64,000 nucleotides of DNA, from the NCBI GenBank assembly GCA_012295275.1, contig CM022677.1, positions 26,480,044 to 26,544,043 on the forward strand, written 5' to 3'. The notes beneath the pieces are model-generated. The model had not been told where the DNA came from. It was given only the letters and a program-made list of their open reading frames with translations, and did not search any database. This stretch comes from Chrysomallon squamiferum (taxonomy: Eukaryota; Mollusca; Gastropoda; Neomphalida; Peltospiridae). Shown here piece after piece: positions 14,592 through 28,381 of the stretch. Numbering within the stretch: position 1 is the stretch's first letter; every line of letters starts with the position of its first letter. A program made the position numbers and the translations under genes.

Positions 14592-15859
14592 TTGGAGCTG
14601 TTGAAGTATTAATACTAGCAGTGGCAGTTGTACTGGTCGGATTAACAATAGTGGGTGTTGTTGTAGTTGTGACATTAGTTATTGCTTTTGAAAGAGTTGT
14701 CGTTTGTGTAGCTGTTGCTAGTGCTGTAAATTACAAGTTGCAGCAGAGAGACAAATATCGAATACATTTCTCGCACCACTGCAACTGCTCAGATTGAACA
14801 AAGGTAACTGTGTTATTTGATAACGAGACTGATACTCAAAATCACCCGCTTGTGTGGGTCGCAATTCTTCAGATACTTGGCTTGTCATAAAATTACAGTA
14901 AAACTGGCAACATCCTGGTCTGCTAAAAACGAATTGCATAATGGCGGCGAAAATAACAAAACCTCACTCTTCTGTGGGCAATTGACGTCATGTCACGTGA
15001 TCCGTAGTTTTGTAAAATGACAATTAAAACTGCACGCCGTGTTTATAACGAACACGCCTTAGCAACGGTGACCAGCGGTAATGAAAAAAAAAAAATGTAT
15101 ATTATTTTTAAAAAGAGACAAACAGACTTACGTGCGTACGTTAATACACGTTTTCATACACATACATACACATGCATACATACATACATCTATATATATA
15201 CATAGAAACATACATATACACATACACTAACACGCATACACACGTACGCTGGAAAAAGTCTTTAATCGTAAATTATCTCAGTTCTCATTACACGTTGTCC
15301 CACACTCGTCTAACTTCAGTTTTCTCTGCACTTCAAAACTAAACATTTCATATCTTGTAGTTTATTCTGCACTCCACAGAATTTATAACCTTCACCTAGT
15401 GTATTTTTATTGTTTATAATAAATTATGTAGTACCCTGTATTTACATAAATAACAACCACAATACACACAAACAATAACACACACACACACACAAACACA
15501 GATATATACACACATACATTCACACACACACATATATACACGTTCATACACACAAATACAAACACACACGCGCACACAGTGTTTTAGCAAATGATAAGCA
15601 TAATAATTATATTAAACATATGTACACACAATGATATATTTTATTTTTTGTATTGTTTTTTATTTATTTATTTATTTACTTATTTATTTATTATTTATTA
15701 ATATACACATATATGGTTTTAATTAACATTTTATTTTAAAACTGAACAAGTTTTAAAGTTAGTATTTATATTTCATTTAAACATTTAAAATAAACATAAT
15801 AAAAATAAAAAATAAAAAAAAAAAAAAAAAAAAAAAAAAAATGCTTATAATGGAGACGG
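13593..15859. other. Microsatellite-rich DNA 5' of the minus-strand TSP1 exon (copy A)
   Basis: (GT)n-like tracts at 13690-14040, (GA)n at about 14238-14313, (ATT)n at 14500-14590, (CATA)n near 15160-15245 and poly-A near 15818-15841. At 14940-15010 a GC-richer island holds TGACGTCA and TCACGTGA (CRE-like and E-box-like). About 60 bp of this island are missing in copy B. Open frames here are not supported as genes. Confidence 0.6.
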
Positions 15860-16262
15860 TGAAGTTCAATTATGTAAAGCAATGAATTGTTTTTTTACAC
15901 AGAGCTACAGACATTAATAATTTTAAAATTTAATTTAAATCTTTTATATTTAAATTCGAAAACAAAAAATAGAACGGACCAGAATTTATGTTAAATAAAG
16001 CACTAAATATTTGTACGTTCGCAGGTTTCAGGGTTAAAAGATATATTAAAATGTTTTATATAAACTGAAAAATAAAAATACAGACGTGACACAAATGCTG
16101 AATTTAGATTATATAAAGCTGTGAATATTTCTGTGTACACAGATTTAAGTATTAATTGAAAAACAAAAAAGGCTTCATATAAAATGAAAAAGACAAATAT
16201 TGACTCACACAAACGGTCAATGTGGTTTATATAACGCAATTTTTCTTTGTATACAGGGGCAA
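15860..16262. repeat. Degenerate tandem repeat, ~119-bp period, about 3.5 units
   Basis: Related blocks start near 15861, 15982, 16100 and 16218, each containing a (T)ATATAAAGC/ACGC-(A)AT motif, then TTTGTGTACACAG or a similar stretch, then AT-rich sequence. Copy B keeps only about two units (28635-28800). Confidence 0.65.
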
Positions 16263-16644
16263 ATTTTTTTTTAAAACTACAAAATTATACAAGTTAAAAA
16301 AGAAAAAAAAAACACGACCGTTCAAGTTTAATCCTTGCAAAAACCACGTGACTCAGTTTTAGTTGACACCACGTTACCACCGACAGAGCGACCCCGACAG
16401 AACGACCCCCGCTGCTTCTATAGCAGTGTTGTTGATGACGTAGGACTGTTGTTGTACTTGTTGCTGTTGAAATATGAGTCTGGTACAGGCTGCATCTTGT
16501 TGGGGCTGTGACAGCAATAAAGAAAATTCACAACTCAAAGTATGAAATGATAATATCACTTGAAACGTGGCATACGTATCATAGAAATATTTTCTGTAAA
16601 AGGAGAGTACTTCCTTATAACCTCCCCGTTACATACACAGACCA

Positions 16645-16658
16645 CACACACACACACA

Positions 16659-16713
<55 letters not shown>

Positions 16714-16829
16714 AGACACACACAAACATACAATTCAGGTAAACACACATAAACGGATACTCTCACACACACACGCACACACACAACATTGTCTTTCACT
16801 CTTCTCTGTCTCTTTAGTTATCTTTTGCT

Positions 16830-16905
<76 letters not shown>

Positions 16906-16934
16906 ATATATATATATGTCTCTAGTGCAGACAA

Positions 16935-16968
<34 letters not shown>
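16645..16968. repeat. (CA)n, (CT)n and (AT)n microsatellites (copy A)
   Basis: (CA)n at about 16645-16712, (CT)n at about 16834-16902 and (AT)n at about 16936-16968. The DNA from there to 17590 includes (ATT)n at 17295-17373 and no gene. Confidence 0.9.
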
Positions 16969-16971
<3 letters not shown>

Positions 16972-17302
16972 GTCTCTGTTCAGATGCACTAACACTTTGG
17001 AAGACAGAAGGACATGTACAAACAGGGTGACAGAGAAAAGGTAGAGACAGTGAATGAGCGAAAGAGAGACAGACTGAGGGAGACAGTGAGAGAAAATGAG
17101 AAATAGAAATAAATATATATATATGAGACAAAGAATAAAAAATGAGCAAAGAAACTAAGAATGCTCAAATACGGAGAGAGAAATAAAAAGAAAGTGAAAA
17201 AATAAAAATGATAGAAAGAAAAAAAAAATGAGTCAAATAATTATTGTTATTATTCTTGTTGTTGCTATTGTTGTCAATAGTGTCATTTCTTTATTATTAT
17301 TA

Positions 17303-17372
<70 letters not shown>

Positions 17373-17592
17373 CACTCCTGTTGTTGGTAACGGTGGTGGT
17401 TATGGTGATGACATTGCTGTCGCTGCTGTTTTTAGAATTATGTTTACAAATGTTTATCTGGTTGCTAAAGAGCACGAAAGTTCCACTCCCAATTCTCTTT
17501 ATACTGTATTCTAATATCTGACATTAAATTTCAAAAACTGATAATAAAGTGAAACGAGGTCGAGAGTAAAGGTAAAAGGAAAGGGTTTTCAG

Positions 17593-17617
17593 CCAATGGA
17601 AACGCAACGTATAAAAG
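17593..17617 (+). promoter_or_regulatory. CCAAT box and TATA box of the small secreted-protein gene, copy A
   Basis: CCAAT at 17593-17597 and TATAAAAG at 17610-17617, about 12 bp apart. The predicted start is near 17640, giving a non-coding first exon to 17720 that ends at the donor GTAAGT. The whole block is conserved in copy B, which argues for function. Confidence 0.75.
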
Positions 17618-18151
17618 GTGACTGTTAGTCCGGAGACGTAATTTTGAAACCGATACAGCTGACTGACAGACGAGTTTTAATCTTACGTAAGAAAACTTCT
17701 GAGAGCGGTCTTCCTACTTTGTAAGTAACATTGTAGTAGTAGTAGTAATATAATAGTAGAAGAAGTAGTAGATGATGTTGTTGTTGTTGTTGTTGTTGTA
17801 ATATTAATAGTAGTAATTGTAATTTTAGAATTCCTGTAATTGTTTCTTTTTTTTGAGGGTTTAAAAAAAATAATAATAGCAGTTGTTATAACATTCGAAT
17901 CTAGAGCTAGAACGTATATATGTTTTATTTATTCTGATCTTTTCTTTTTGTTTTCATTTTAAATATAGTTAGTAAATATAGTTGTTGTTAATGATGATGT
18001 TGTCGAATCTATAACTAGATTATATATGTAGATAGTAACAAGTTTATATATATATATAGTTATCAGTTAAGAATACTAAAAATAATGGCTGTTGATATTG
18101 CCGTCGTCGTTGTTGTTGTTGTTGATGTTGTATCTTTCAGGATCAATCAGC

Positions 18152-18349
18152 ATGAAACTTGTGGCCTTTTTCTTCTGTTTGCTTCTCGCTGCCGTTCAAG
18201 GTTTGTTGAATACTTTTTTTTTTTTTTTTTTTTTTTATATCGTTAAACATTTCACACTTACATTTCCTTTTAGATATATATACACCCATCATTTTTGTCT
18301 TCTTCTTTTACTTTCTCTTCTCGGAATCTTCTGTTTATCTTCTGTCCTT

Positions 18350-18383
<34 letters not shown>

Positions 18384-19065
18384 CATTTATCTTTGGACTA
18401 TTTTCTTATTCTCCTAATTTTTCTTTACTTTTTTTCTTCTTCTTTGATTGACAATTAAATTAATACTCTGAAAAAAAAATATATATTTTTTTTTAGCGGC
18501 TGCAAGCAACGATACAGATACTGGAAACGTATGTGTTATACGAGCTATGAATCACTAAGTATTATCATTTTATTATCATCATCATTGTCATCATCATAAT
18601 AATTATTATTATTATTATTATTGTTTGTTGTTGTGTGAGTCGATATTCATAAACTTACTGATCAAAACGTTCAAAAAACGCGATAAATTTTCAAACGAGC
18701 TAATGACGTCATAAATTTATTATTCAAAAATCTATTTAATACGTCATAATCCAACTGTGCTATCTACTAATTACGTCATAATCACAATTATTTTATTTAT
18801 TTATTTATTTTTTTTAATCTATCAGTCACGTCATAAATATATTACCTACGTCAATAAAAAAAAAATAAAAAAAAAAAAAGAAAGAAAGAAAGCAAAAAAG
18901 AATTGTTTTTTATTTTTATTTTATTTTTTTAATGGTTTAAATATAAACTATACTAAATTATGACGTATGATTTTTCTTCAGTCTGGAGTAGCAGAGTCTG
19001 CCGTCTGCGCCGCTCAGATTCTGATTCTTGGTTCAGCAGCCGCAGTGATGTTTCTTACGAAATAA
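18152..19065 (+). CDS. Small secreted or membrane-anchored protein, copy A (54 residues, possibly GPI-anchored)
   Basis: Coding exons 18152-18200, 18497-18528 and 18982-19065 follow a non-coding exon ending at 17720; all junctions are GT/AG with matching phase. Acceptor TTTCAG at 18140 and ATG in CAGCATGAAA define the start. The signal peptide is MKLVAFFFCLLLAAVQ. The middle exon encodes only AASNDTDTGN plus a split Ala and contains an N-glycosylation sequon (NDT). The last exon encodes SGVAESAVC followed by a hydrophobic end ILILGSAAAVMFLTK. The layout (signal, about 10-20 polar residues, hydrophobic C-terminus with almost nothing after it) resembles a GPI-anchored mini-glycoprotein such as mammalian CD52, or a tiny type I membrane protein. 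The family is not recognised and function is unknown. One cysteine. Confidence 0.72.
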
Positions 19066-19066
19066 A
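19061..19066 (+). terminator. AATAAA overlapping the stop codon of the small gene, copy A
   Basis: The TAA stop (19063-19065) is inside AATAAA, so a cleavage 10-30 bp downstream would leave an extremely short 3' UTR. A second AATAAA occurs near 19470. The same overlap exists in copy B. Confidence 0.55.
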
Positions 19067-19214
19067 AGTGTGTCGACGTACTTTCCTCCTTGTCCAGTGA
19101 GCATTCATGAACCATCGCTTCTTCCAGCATTTTGATTGGATGATCCTGGATTCCGTGTTTTTGTCTCCTGTCTGCTGTAGCACTGACTTTCTCAAATGAC
19201 TTGATATAACCGTT

Positions 19215-19333
19215 TTAGTAATAATAATAATATTATTATTTATTTATTTGTTTATTTATTTATTTGTTTGTTTGTTTGTTTGTTTGTTTATTTATTTGTT
19301 TATTTGTTTGTTTATTTATTTATTTACTTGTTA

Positions 19334-19367
<34 letters not shown>

Positions 19368-19375
19368 TTTATATA
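19215..19375. repeat. (TTTA/TTTG)n and (ATT)n tract (copy A)
   Basis: Irregular (TTTA)n/(TTTG)n followed by (ATT)n, conserved in position but not in length in copy B (31385-31555). Confidence 0.85.
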
Positions 19376-20062
19376 ATAGTTTTATTATTATTTTTTAATT
19401 CTAATTATGATTATTATTAATTTCTTCTGATACTTATAGTACATTACTCTGTCATAGACATATTTCATAAATAAATGTTTTATTTTCTTTCTTTTGTTTC
19501 TTTTCTGTTGTTGTGCTTTTCCTTTGCTTTTGTGTTTTGTAGAGGTTGAGGGATTTCTTTCTTTGTTTTTCTTGTTTTAAGATCGATATAAGCTGGAAAC
19601 ATTTGAAATTAAAAACGCGTGACATTTAAAACCAGGTGTAAATATTTTTTAAAGTATAACATAACGTAAGACAAATTTAAAAATAAATATTAAATAATTA
19701 AATAAATAAATAAATAAATAAATAAGGTTCTTGAACAGTTAAATTGGGCAGTCAGTTACTATGGTAACTGGACAATTGTTATGGTATTCTCGCCAGTGTT
19801 ACTAGTGAAAATCAGAGTGAGAACACATACTTTATACGAGTTGTGTAATACTGTTTAGCTTGGTTTAAATCTAAAATCGTCTGAATACGAACTGAACAGA
19901 AAAAAAAAAAAAAAAAAAAAAATGAAAAGCGAATTTAATCCTCTCCTCTCCTTTCTTTTTTTTTTCTTTTTTTTCTTGTGTATTTTATATCAGTTTTTGT
20001 TCTGCTGAAATAAAACTGAGCTATTCTCGCCAGTGTTACCAGTGAAAACCAGAGTGAGAAGT

Positions 20063-20100
<38 letters not shown>

Positions 20101-20153
20101 CAAACTCGAATTGTCTATGTAACTACATATATGTGTCTCTGGATAATATTTAG

Positions 20154-20433
<280 letters not shown>

Positions 20434-20919
20434 TATTTCTCCCTTAGAAAACATTTTCTCTTTATATATATTTCTTTTGTTTACTTATAAAGGCAACTTC
20501 GAATCATGTACCGAAAAGTCCTTATTTCTTTTTTTTCTAATTATTTATTTTATTTTATTATTATCATTTTTTTTTTTTATGATTGTATTTTCCTTTTTTA
20601 TTATTTATTCTTTTATTACTGTTATATCAAGGCTAAATGTAATTTAATAACGTAACATGCGATATATCACGTAAAGTGACATATTCACTTCAGCGTCTTT
20701 CCATCAATCAAACACTGTTCAGGTACTTCCCGGTTATCGAGTCCTTTGATCACTCTTTTCTTTTCACCGTGTTTTATTGAAGTAATTATGCAACCTATTC
20801 TACTGTATGGGGATCGTTAAATCAAGCGTTTTCTGAAATGCAAAATTAATGCAAATGACGCAATTCTGTGTGTTAATAAATGTTCTCCCCTGGACTGATT
20901 CACCGTGGTGAAATAGGAA

Positions 20920-21150
20920 CAACTCTTTCTTGTACTTCTGTGAGAATAAGATATTTGTGACAAGTCAGGACGAGTGTTTGCTGTTAAATGCAAGTCAGCG
21001 ATTCTCAATGGAACAAATGCGTGTGAAAAATATCCCAGACGCTTGAACTTTTAATAGCGGTGTCTTAAGTGCAGTGGTACCTTACCTTGACTTACGCGTT
21101 TAATTCGTAATTTCGCTGGATTATTATTCTGAAAAAAATATTTTATAATT
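20920..21150. repeat. Dispersed repeat, copy 2
   Basis: Same element as 12390-12620, with a few substitutions and a CTTGACTTACGCGTTTAATTC end. Confidence 0.72.
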
Positions 21151-21563
21151 AAATAAAAACCAGGGTCTTAATCAATGGTCACTGAACACTTTTTTTTTTT
21201 TTTCTAAATTTTAATCCAGAGAAATTATAATTAACCTACAAGAAACAGCTTTAGAATTTTTTTGTTTATTACTCCACGACGATCTGGGACAAAAAACTGA
21301 CAAACGGAAGTACATTAATTTGCATAAATTCAAAATGGCCGCTTGAGTCTTGAATGTTCTAGTTCAATGCTGTCATACGTAAATATAGCCGAAAAATCCC
21401 TAAAAATAACACACTAAAAACAAAGAAAAACAAAAAAGAGAAACAGCGTATTAAAAGCAAAAAAACAACTGCAAACGAACTAGATTCTTATTGTTTCAGT
21501 GTGCGGATGACACGATTATTTCCGTTCGAAATACTCAGTCTGTTGTTTCATTTTGTTACTGCC

Positions 21564-21645
21564 AAAAACATAGGCAATTTAAATATTCAAGACGTACAGT
21601 ATTATTATTCTATACGTCTTGAATATTCAAACTGCCTACGTTTTT
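21564..21645. repeat. Hairpin-forming inverted repeat (copy A), ~36-bp arms
   Basis: AAACATAGGCAATTTAAATA on the left (21564-21599) is mirrored on the right (21610-21645) by an arm reading CGTCTTGAATATTCAAAC. The loop is about 10 nt of ATT. The same hairpin is present at 33668-33746. Confidence 0.78.
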
Positions 21646-24600
21646 ATTCCCTTGTAACCGTAACATATTTTATTAATGGTATTTTATCACACACACACGC
21701 GCACACGCACACGCATAAAACAGCAGAAGTAGTAGATGCACAGTAGCAGTCGTAATGGCATAAATAGTAGTAGTAGTAACAGTAGAAGTGGTAGAAATAG
21801 AAGTAGTAGTAGTAGTGATGGTACTAACTAGTAATAGTAGTAGTATAGAAATAAAATAACAAAAACAATTACCTGAAATAATAAATAACATTTAACAATA
21901 ACAAATGATTAATATAGTACTAATATTTGTAATAATAGTCTTCATAACAATAGATGTAGTAGTTGTAGTTTTGTTGTTGTTGTAGCTCTAACAGCAGTAA
22001 TTCTGTTAATATATATATCTGTGGGAGGGGTTGAAAATGGCAAGGAATATAAAACGAAAGGAAAAAAAAGATAAAAACAATGACCTGAACACATCGGACA
22101 TTGCAATCCTGTTTCCTGTCATCTGAAATTACAACAATACTCATTAGTATTTGTTTATTTCACACACACACACACACATACATTTATATATATATATATA
22201 TAATCACACATATTTACACATTACAGACACACACATATACACACAATATATATACACACACAAATGATATATATATATGTATATATAATTATACATACAA
22301 CTCGACATATTCACAAACCATCAAGTCAAGCAAATACTCACAAAGCTATATAATCTACATACTCACATACATTATATCACTGAAGTAATAAGAAATAGCC
22401 ATGCAGTATGTCCTATATTTCAAATATACATGTCACACGTACTATCGTACAAATCATATGTCAACAAAATCGATATCGACAAATTAAACTAAAGTAGAAT
22501 GACGCACTTTGTATCGAGTTCGCGATACAAATCATTGATATACAAGCCTGGTACAATTCATTACTCAGTATTTTGATTATTAGAATGTCTCGATATAAAC
22601 ACACACACAAACACACACAAACAGACACTATACTACACCTATATATACAAAAACACACGCACACACAGATCAAAACTCTTGTGCTGGGTTGGTATAATAA
22701 TCAAATACGTTTTTCTCATGAATAATAAGAATTAAAGATCAGCCTACAGAACCATGCGTGCAATTAAATATTCACTCATATATATACATCTAAATAATTA
22801 TAGATATCTGTAAAGACATTACATAGACATACACAGACAAAGACACACGCACATAAATACAAACACAGGCACACACACACAAATACCTTCACATGTGCAG
22901 ACTATACTTTACGAGAATATGAGACGTCATTAAGGGACGTAATCCTTTCTGAGAAAAAATACGTGTTCTTTGAAGAGTCGTCTCCCTGGACTTAAAATAA
23001 ATTAAATAAAAATAAACAAACAAATAAATAGATAAATAAATAAATAAATAAATACAAATTTCACATTTATTTCTTTCATTTTACTAATTTTCTAAATCAA
23101 ACATGTCAAAGACTCTCCTTATGGTTTTCGACTTTACAAATGGCCGAATCCAAACTCTAAGAAAGGCCTGTCATAATCATGTGGAAACCGGTAACCGGGT
23201 TAAATTTAGAATATTTGTATCTACTCAAGCTGTTGTAGTTGTACTGTTGTTTTTAATGAAGAGTTGTTACCTTCTTGTTGTTGTTGTTGTTGCTATTGTT
23301 GTTATTGTTGTTGTTTTTACGAATGAATCATTTAGCGAAAAAAATTCCCTTCTGTAAATTTTATATTGCAGACAAATAACATGAAAAACGTAAATGTGCT
23401 GATCATCAGGAGTTATTTCCCCTGGTATGAGCCAGCACTTAGAAATATCCAACTTTAATAAACATAATAACAATTACCTCTGGTAGAAGCAACAATAGTA
23501 CTAGTACTAGTACTAGTAATAGCAGTAGTAATTGTAGTAGTAGTAATTGTAGCAGTTGTGGCAGTAGTAATAGTAGTAGTAGTTATTGTTTATGTTGAAG
23601 AACTAGTAAAAATAATAATAATACCAGTAGATATTGCAGTGGTAGCTGCTGCTGTTGCTACTGTTACCTTTTTTTCGCGTGGTAGTCATTTGATAATGTT
23701 GTAGTTGCTGCTATTCACGTTAACATACCGTATGAAATAAACAAACGTAAATTACCGATGATGTCAACAATACTATGACGTATGTTTAAACATTATTCGC
23801 AGAATTGTACCTCAAATGAACAAACGGTAAGAATAATTTACTATTTCTTATATATACATTTATATGTGTTTGAGTCTGTGTATGTATGTGTGTGTGTATG
23901 TAGTGTTGTTTGCGTGTATGTGTTTGTGGGGGGGGTGTTTTAAACAGTTCATTCTCGCGACCGTCGAGCTATTTATGAACAATCAAATAATAATAATCAT
24001 AATCATCATCATCGTCATTATCATCATCAATTAATTAATTAATTATACCTTTATGTATAGATATATATCCACTGAACATACTTTCCATGCCATTTTCCGA
24101 GACAAACTGACATTCATTCACAAAAATCGTGACTAAGCAACCCAAACAGAAGTAGGTCGGCTTCATTGAATGAAAAAAAAAAATAATAATAATAAAATAA
24201 CTTGGGGAAATTTCCCTGCCAACCCAGTTCAGTAGGTTAAAAATTATAATGAACTTTATACTCTCGTTCCCTCTGTAACCGTGTCTCAGAAACTCTGCTT
24301 AGCACTGTTTCTCACTGAATCAAAAATAATTTTCTAACATTAATATTAAGTCATATATATATATATGTATTCGTTAACACACACATACATATATATAATC
24401 AAACATACATACATATATATATTAAAACATCAAAAATAATATATTAAACATATACACGCACACACATATTCACATACTTATACCTTTACATATAGATAAA
24501 CACACCCACACACGAACATACACGAAATACGCTAACACGTGTACCTGCGTGAGTGTGCGTGTATGTGTATGCACATGTAAATCGCACATTACCAATCATC

Positions 24601-25719
24601 CAGACGCTGGGAAATACGCAAACTCTTTTAAACATAAAAAACTCAACAATCACGCCTCAGTTTTTAAATTTACAGAAGAAACATCCACATTTTCGTCACT
24701 CATCTAACTTCATCTCCAAAGCTATTTGTTTCATCGATGTGCATCCCTGCTAAATGCTGATCGAACCCTGACTTCTATACGTGCCGCAAACATAAATAGA
24801 AATGCCAAGTCAGTGTGGTGACGTTATAAATAGGTCAACGTCTCCCACTTACAAGTTCGATAATAAATTCATTTCATTAGGTCATCTGGGTTCATTTAAG
24901 TCAGTACCTCTTGTTCTATTACTGAGCAGTAAATTACTCTCTCCGTTATCTTTCTTTCTTCTCTCTCTCTTTTTCCCTCTCTGTCTCATTCTCTTTTTTT
25001 TTCTCTCTCTCCCAGTATCTCTCTCTCTATCTCTATCTCTCCGTTTCTCTCCCTATCTCTTTCTATCTATCTATCTGAAATTCAAACAAATAGATATATG
25101 AAATAACATCACAAATGGAAAAACGAGTTTAATATTATTCTATACTGATACTATGTTTTACCTAAGATTGATAATCAATACACAAACGTTAAAAACTGAT
25201 TTTCACTTACTATAAAAAATTTATATTATAAATTTAAAAAACCAAAACCAAAAAAAAAAAAACCCAATAAATCCCCCCCCAAAAAAAACACCAAACCCCT
25301 CCCCATATATATATATAATTGTATTACAGTACGGATCTATGCGTATTGTATTGGAATATATATTTATTATTGTAAATATTTAGATGTACAATTTACATTT
25401 AATTATTATTGTACATTGTTTGTATATTAAATTTTAATATTATTGAATATGTGTATGTTAATGTCCCTGTTATGTACGCTCACGTTTCAATATTCATTTA
25501 TTTGCTATTGTGGATATTTATATATTAAATTTGAATATTTATGTATTGATAAGCATATTCATTTAGTAGAATTTAATGTTTATATAATGATTTATATAAT
25601 ACTCTGTGTATGTTGCATTTATTATTATCCTAATTATGTACAAGTATGTATTACTGTAAATATTAAAGCGTGTATATGTATATATATGTGTGTCTATATA
25701 TGTATAGACACAGCGACAC

Positions 25720-25723
<4 letters not shown>
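21646..25723. other. Region with no recognised gene; spans the end of copy A and the spacer before copy B
   Basis: Contains (AGT)n near 21770-21845, (TA)/(CA) tracts at 22160-22290 and 24355-24425, (TAAA)n near 23010-23055, triplet (GTA)n at 23495-23590 and CT-rich DNA at 24955-25070. Sequence up to 23216 belongs to the segmental duplication; the rest is spacer. Confidence 0.6.
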
Positions 25724-25784
<61 letters not shown>

Positions 25785-25835
25785 AAGACAGAAACAGAGA
25801 GAGAGAAAAAGAGAGAGAGACAGACAGAGACAGAG
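25724..25835. repeat. (GA)n microsatellite at the left edge of duplication copy B
   Basis: Pure (GA)n to about 25781, then mixed GACAGA/GAAA units to 25835, directly followed by the first bases shared with copy A (GCATTTTTAAC). Confidence 0.9.
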
Positions 25836-26023
25836 AGCATTTTTAACGTTTCATAATTACATTTATATCAAAACACATTCACTCAATGTCGACGACAATA
25901 ACAATAACAACAATAATAACAGGAGAATAAATAAATAAATAAATACAAAATGCTGAAGACATTAAGAACAAGAGATAAAAACAAATGACCTATATTATCT
26001 TCGGAGATTTTTTTTTTTGCTTA

Positions 26024-26070
<47 letters not shown>

Positions 26071-26741
26071 TGATAACAACAACCAGAGAAGGAATGATAA
26101 TAATATTAACAATAATAATAACAGTAGCAATAAATAGTAATAATAAAATTACTAACAACAGAAATAATAATAATAAGAGCAGAAATGATGATAATAATAA
26201 TAATAATAATAATAATAATATTAGTAATGACAAGAAAAATAATAATAGTAATAAGTTTAATACTAATAATATTAATAAGTTTAATACTAATAAAAGTAAC
26301 AGTAGCAGTAATGATAATAATAATAGTAATAATAATAATAATAATAAGAAGAAGAAGAAGAACAGTAATAACAACAATGACAGCAATTATGGTAATAATA
26401 ATTAATGATTATGATAATACTATTAATAAAAACAGTAAAGATAATAAAAATAATAATAAAAGTAATACAACAATAAAACTAATAACAAAAATAACAAAAT
26501 AACGATAAAAACAAAAATCCATAAAATAACAATAATAACAAAAACTAATAAGATAACAAACAATAATAACAAAAACTAATAAGATAACAAACAATACTAA
26601 AATATAGTATCACAATAATAAAAATAGGTATAACAATAATAAAAATAGTATTAACAATAATAAAAACAAAATAACAATAATACAATTAGGATAACAATAA
26701 TAACATAAATATAACAAAAATAACAACAAGACTCGACTTAC

Positions 26742-26921
26742 GAGGACATTTATGTTTTGAAGAACACTCAACGAGGGTGTTGTAGCTGCTGTTGCCCCTG
26801 CATCGTGGTTGCTGGTTGTTGATCGGTGGACACCTTCTGGTCAGTGTGACGAACTGATAACCACAGGTCACACTGCAAGGTCCAGTCACAGGCCTCACCC
26901 ACGTGGTCCAATGTCCGCACA
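26742..26921 (-). CDS. Thrombospondin type 1 repeat exon (copy B), 12-nt in-frame deletion
   Basis: Minus-strand partner of 13401-13592. The acceptor is TTTACCAG and the donor GTAAGTCG; it is phase 1 at both ends and 180 nt long. It begins VCGHWTTWVRPVTGPCSVTC and ends HKCPR. It lacks the four residues KRTG that follow CSVTCG in copy A, so the strand after the second cysteine is shortened, but all six cysteines and the frame remain. That the length difference is a multiple of three and the substitutions leave the fold residues intact suggests some coding constraint. No companion exons are recognised. Confidence 0.8.
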
Positions 26922-27632
26922 CTGGTAAACAGACGTCACGTGACTCAGGCTGGGTGGGGCTTCAGAATGTGGGTTCAAGACTCGATAACGGAATATTTTT
27001 TTGTTTTAGATTTATGGTGTGTGTGTGCGTGTATGTATGCCTGTGTAATTATGTGTATATGTGTGTGTGTCTCTCTCTCTATATATATATATAGCTGTAT
27101 GTGTGCATCTGTCTTTATTTAGATTGAGGACATGTTAATGAATATCTTTGTTATGTATGTTTGTTTTGTGAAGGTGTATGTGTGAATGTGTGTGTGAGTG
27201 AGTAAATGTATATGTGTGTCTCCATGTATGTTTCTGTGAGTGTGTATATATATGTATACATGTATGTGTCTGTATATTTGTATTTGTCTGTGTATGTGTG
27301 TGCCTGTGTTATAAGAAATAAAAAGTGGGTAGCATATAACAATACGAAAGTGTGTATTGTAAGAAGATAGTCAGTTATCTTCATTAATAATTTGTAATGT
27401 CACTGAAACAAATAAAACTAAAACTAAAACTGTTTTAGTTAGACAGTGTTTTAAAATGTGACTGGAAACACACTACACTTTTTTACTAAAGCAAGCAATA
27501 TTCTAGAGAGAGAGAGAGAGAGAGATAGAGGGTATAACTATAATTGTTAGGTGTCACAGCAGTTTATCTATTAAATGTGATAAAAGCTCTATTATTATTT
27601 CTGTATTATTATTGTTGTTGTTATAGTGGTTA

Positions 27633-27664
<32 letters not shown>

Positions 27665-28350
27665 TTGGAGCTGTTGAAGTATTAATAGTAGCAGTGGCAG
27701 TTGTAATGGTCGGATTAACAATAGTGGGTGTTGTAGTTGTAACATTAGTTATTGCTTTTGAAATAGTTGTCGTTTTTGTAGTTGTTGCTAGTGCTGCAAA
27801 GTTGCAGCAGTGAAATAATTAAATTCATTCGCATCACTGCATATGCGCAGATTGAACAAACATATATTATGTGTTATTTGATAACGAGACTGATACTCAA
27901 AATTACCCGCTTGTGTGGGTCGCAATTCTTCAGATACTTGGCTTGTCATAAAATTACAGTAAAACTGGCAACATCCTGGTCTGCTTAAAACGAATTGCAT
28001 AATGGCGTAGTTTTGTAAAATGACAATTAAAACTGCACGCCGTGTTTGTAACGAATACGACCTTAGCAACGGTGACCAGCGGTAATGAAAAAAAAAAAAT
28101 TTATTTTTAAAAAGAGACGTGCATTAATACATGCATATTTTCATACATAGATACACTCGTACATACATAAATACATATATACACACATGCATAGATATAT
28201 ACATATATAAGAATATGCATAGACATATACATAGAAACATACATATATACATACACTAACACACATACACACGCACATATAGTTGCATAAATACCTACAT
28301 TTATATATACATACCTACATACATAAATACATACATACACATATATATAA

Positions 28351-28381
<31 letters not shown>

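Noticed and set aside
14718-14939. Minus-strand open frame conserved with 27788-28069
   Set aside because: The surrounding non-coding DNA of the duplication is equally conserved; the frame has no domain, no signal and different ends in the two copies.
16374-16559. Gln-rich minus-strand frame with a plausible acceptor and donor (QQDAACTR, FQQQQVQQQ)
   Set aside because: There are no partner exons, and copy B (28800-28920) has diverged without a preserved exon end; it could be a decayed exon but is not supportable.
21920-22144. Possible small minus-strand exon (DRKQDCNVRCVQ) between AG and GT
   Set aside because: Only about 12 codons, absent from copy B, and no flanking exon recognised.
24553-25101. 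Open frames of 66 and 99 codons in the spacer
   Set aside because: No domains; the second is mostly CT-rich low-complexity sequence.
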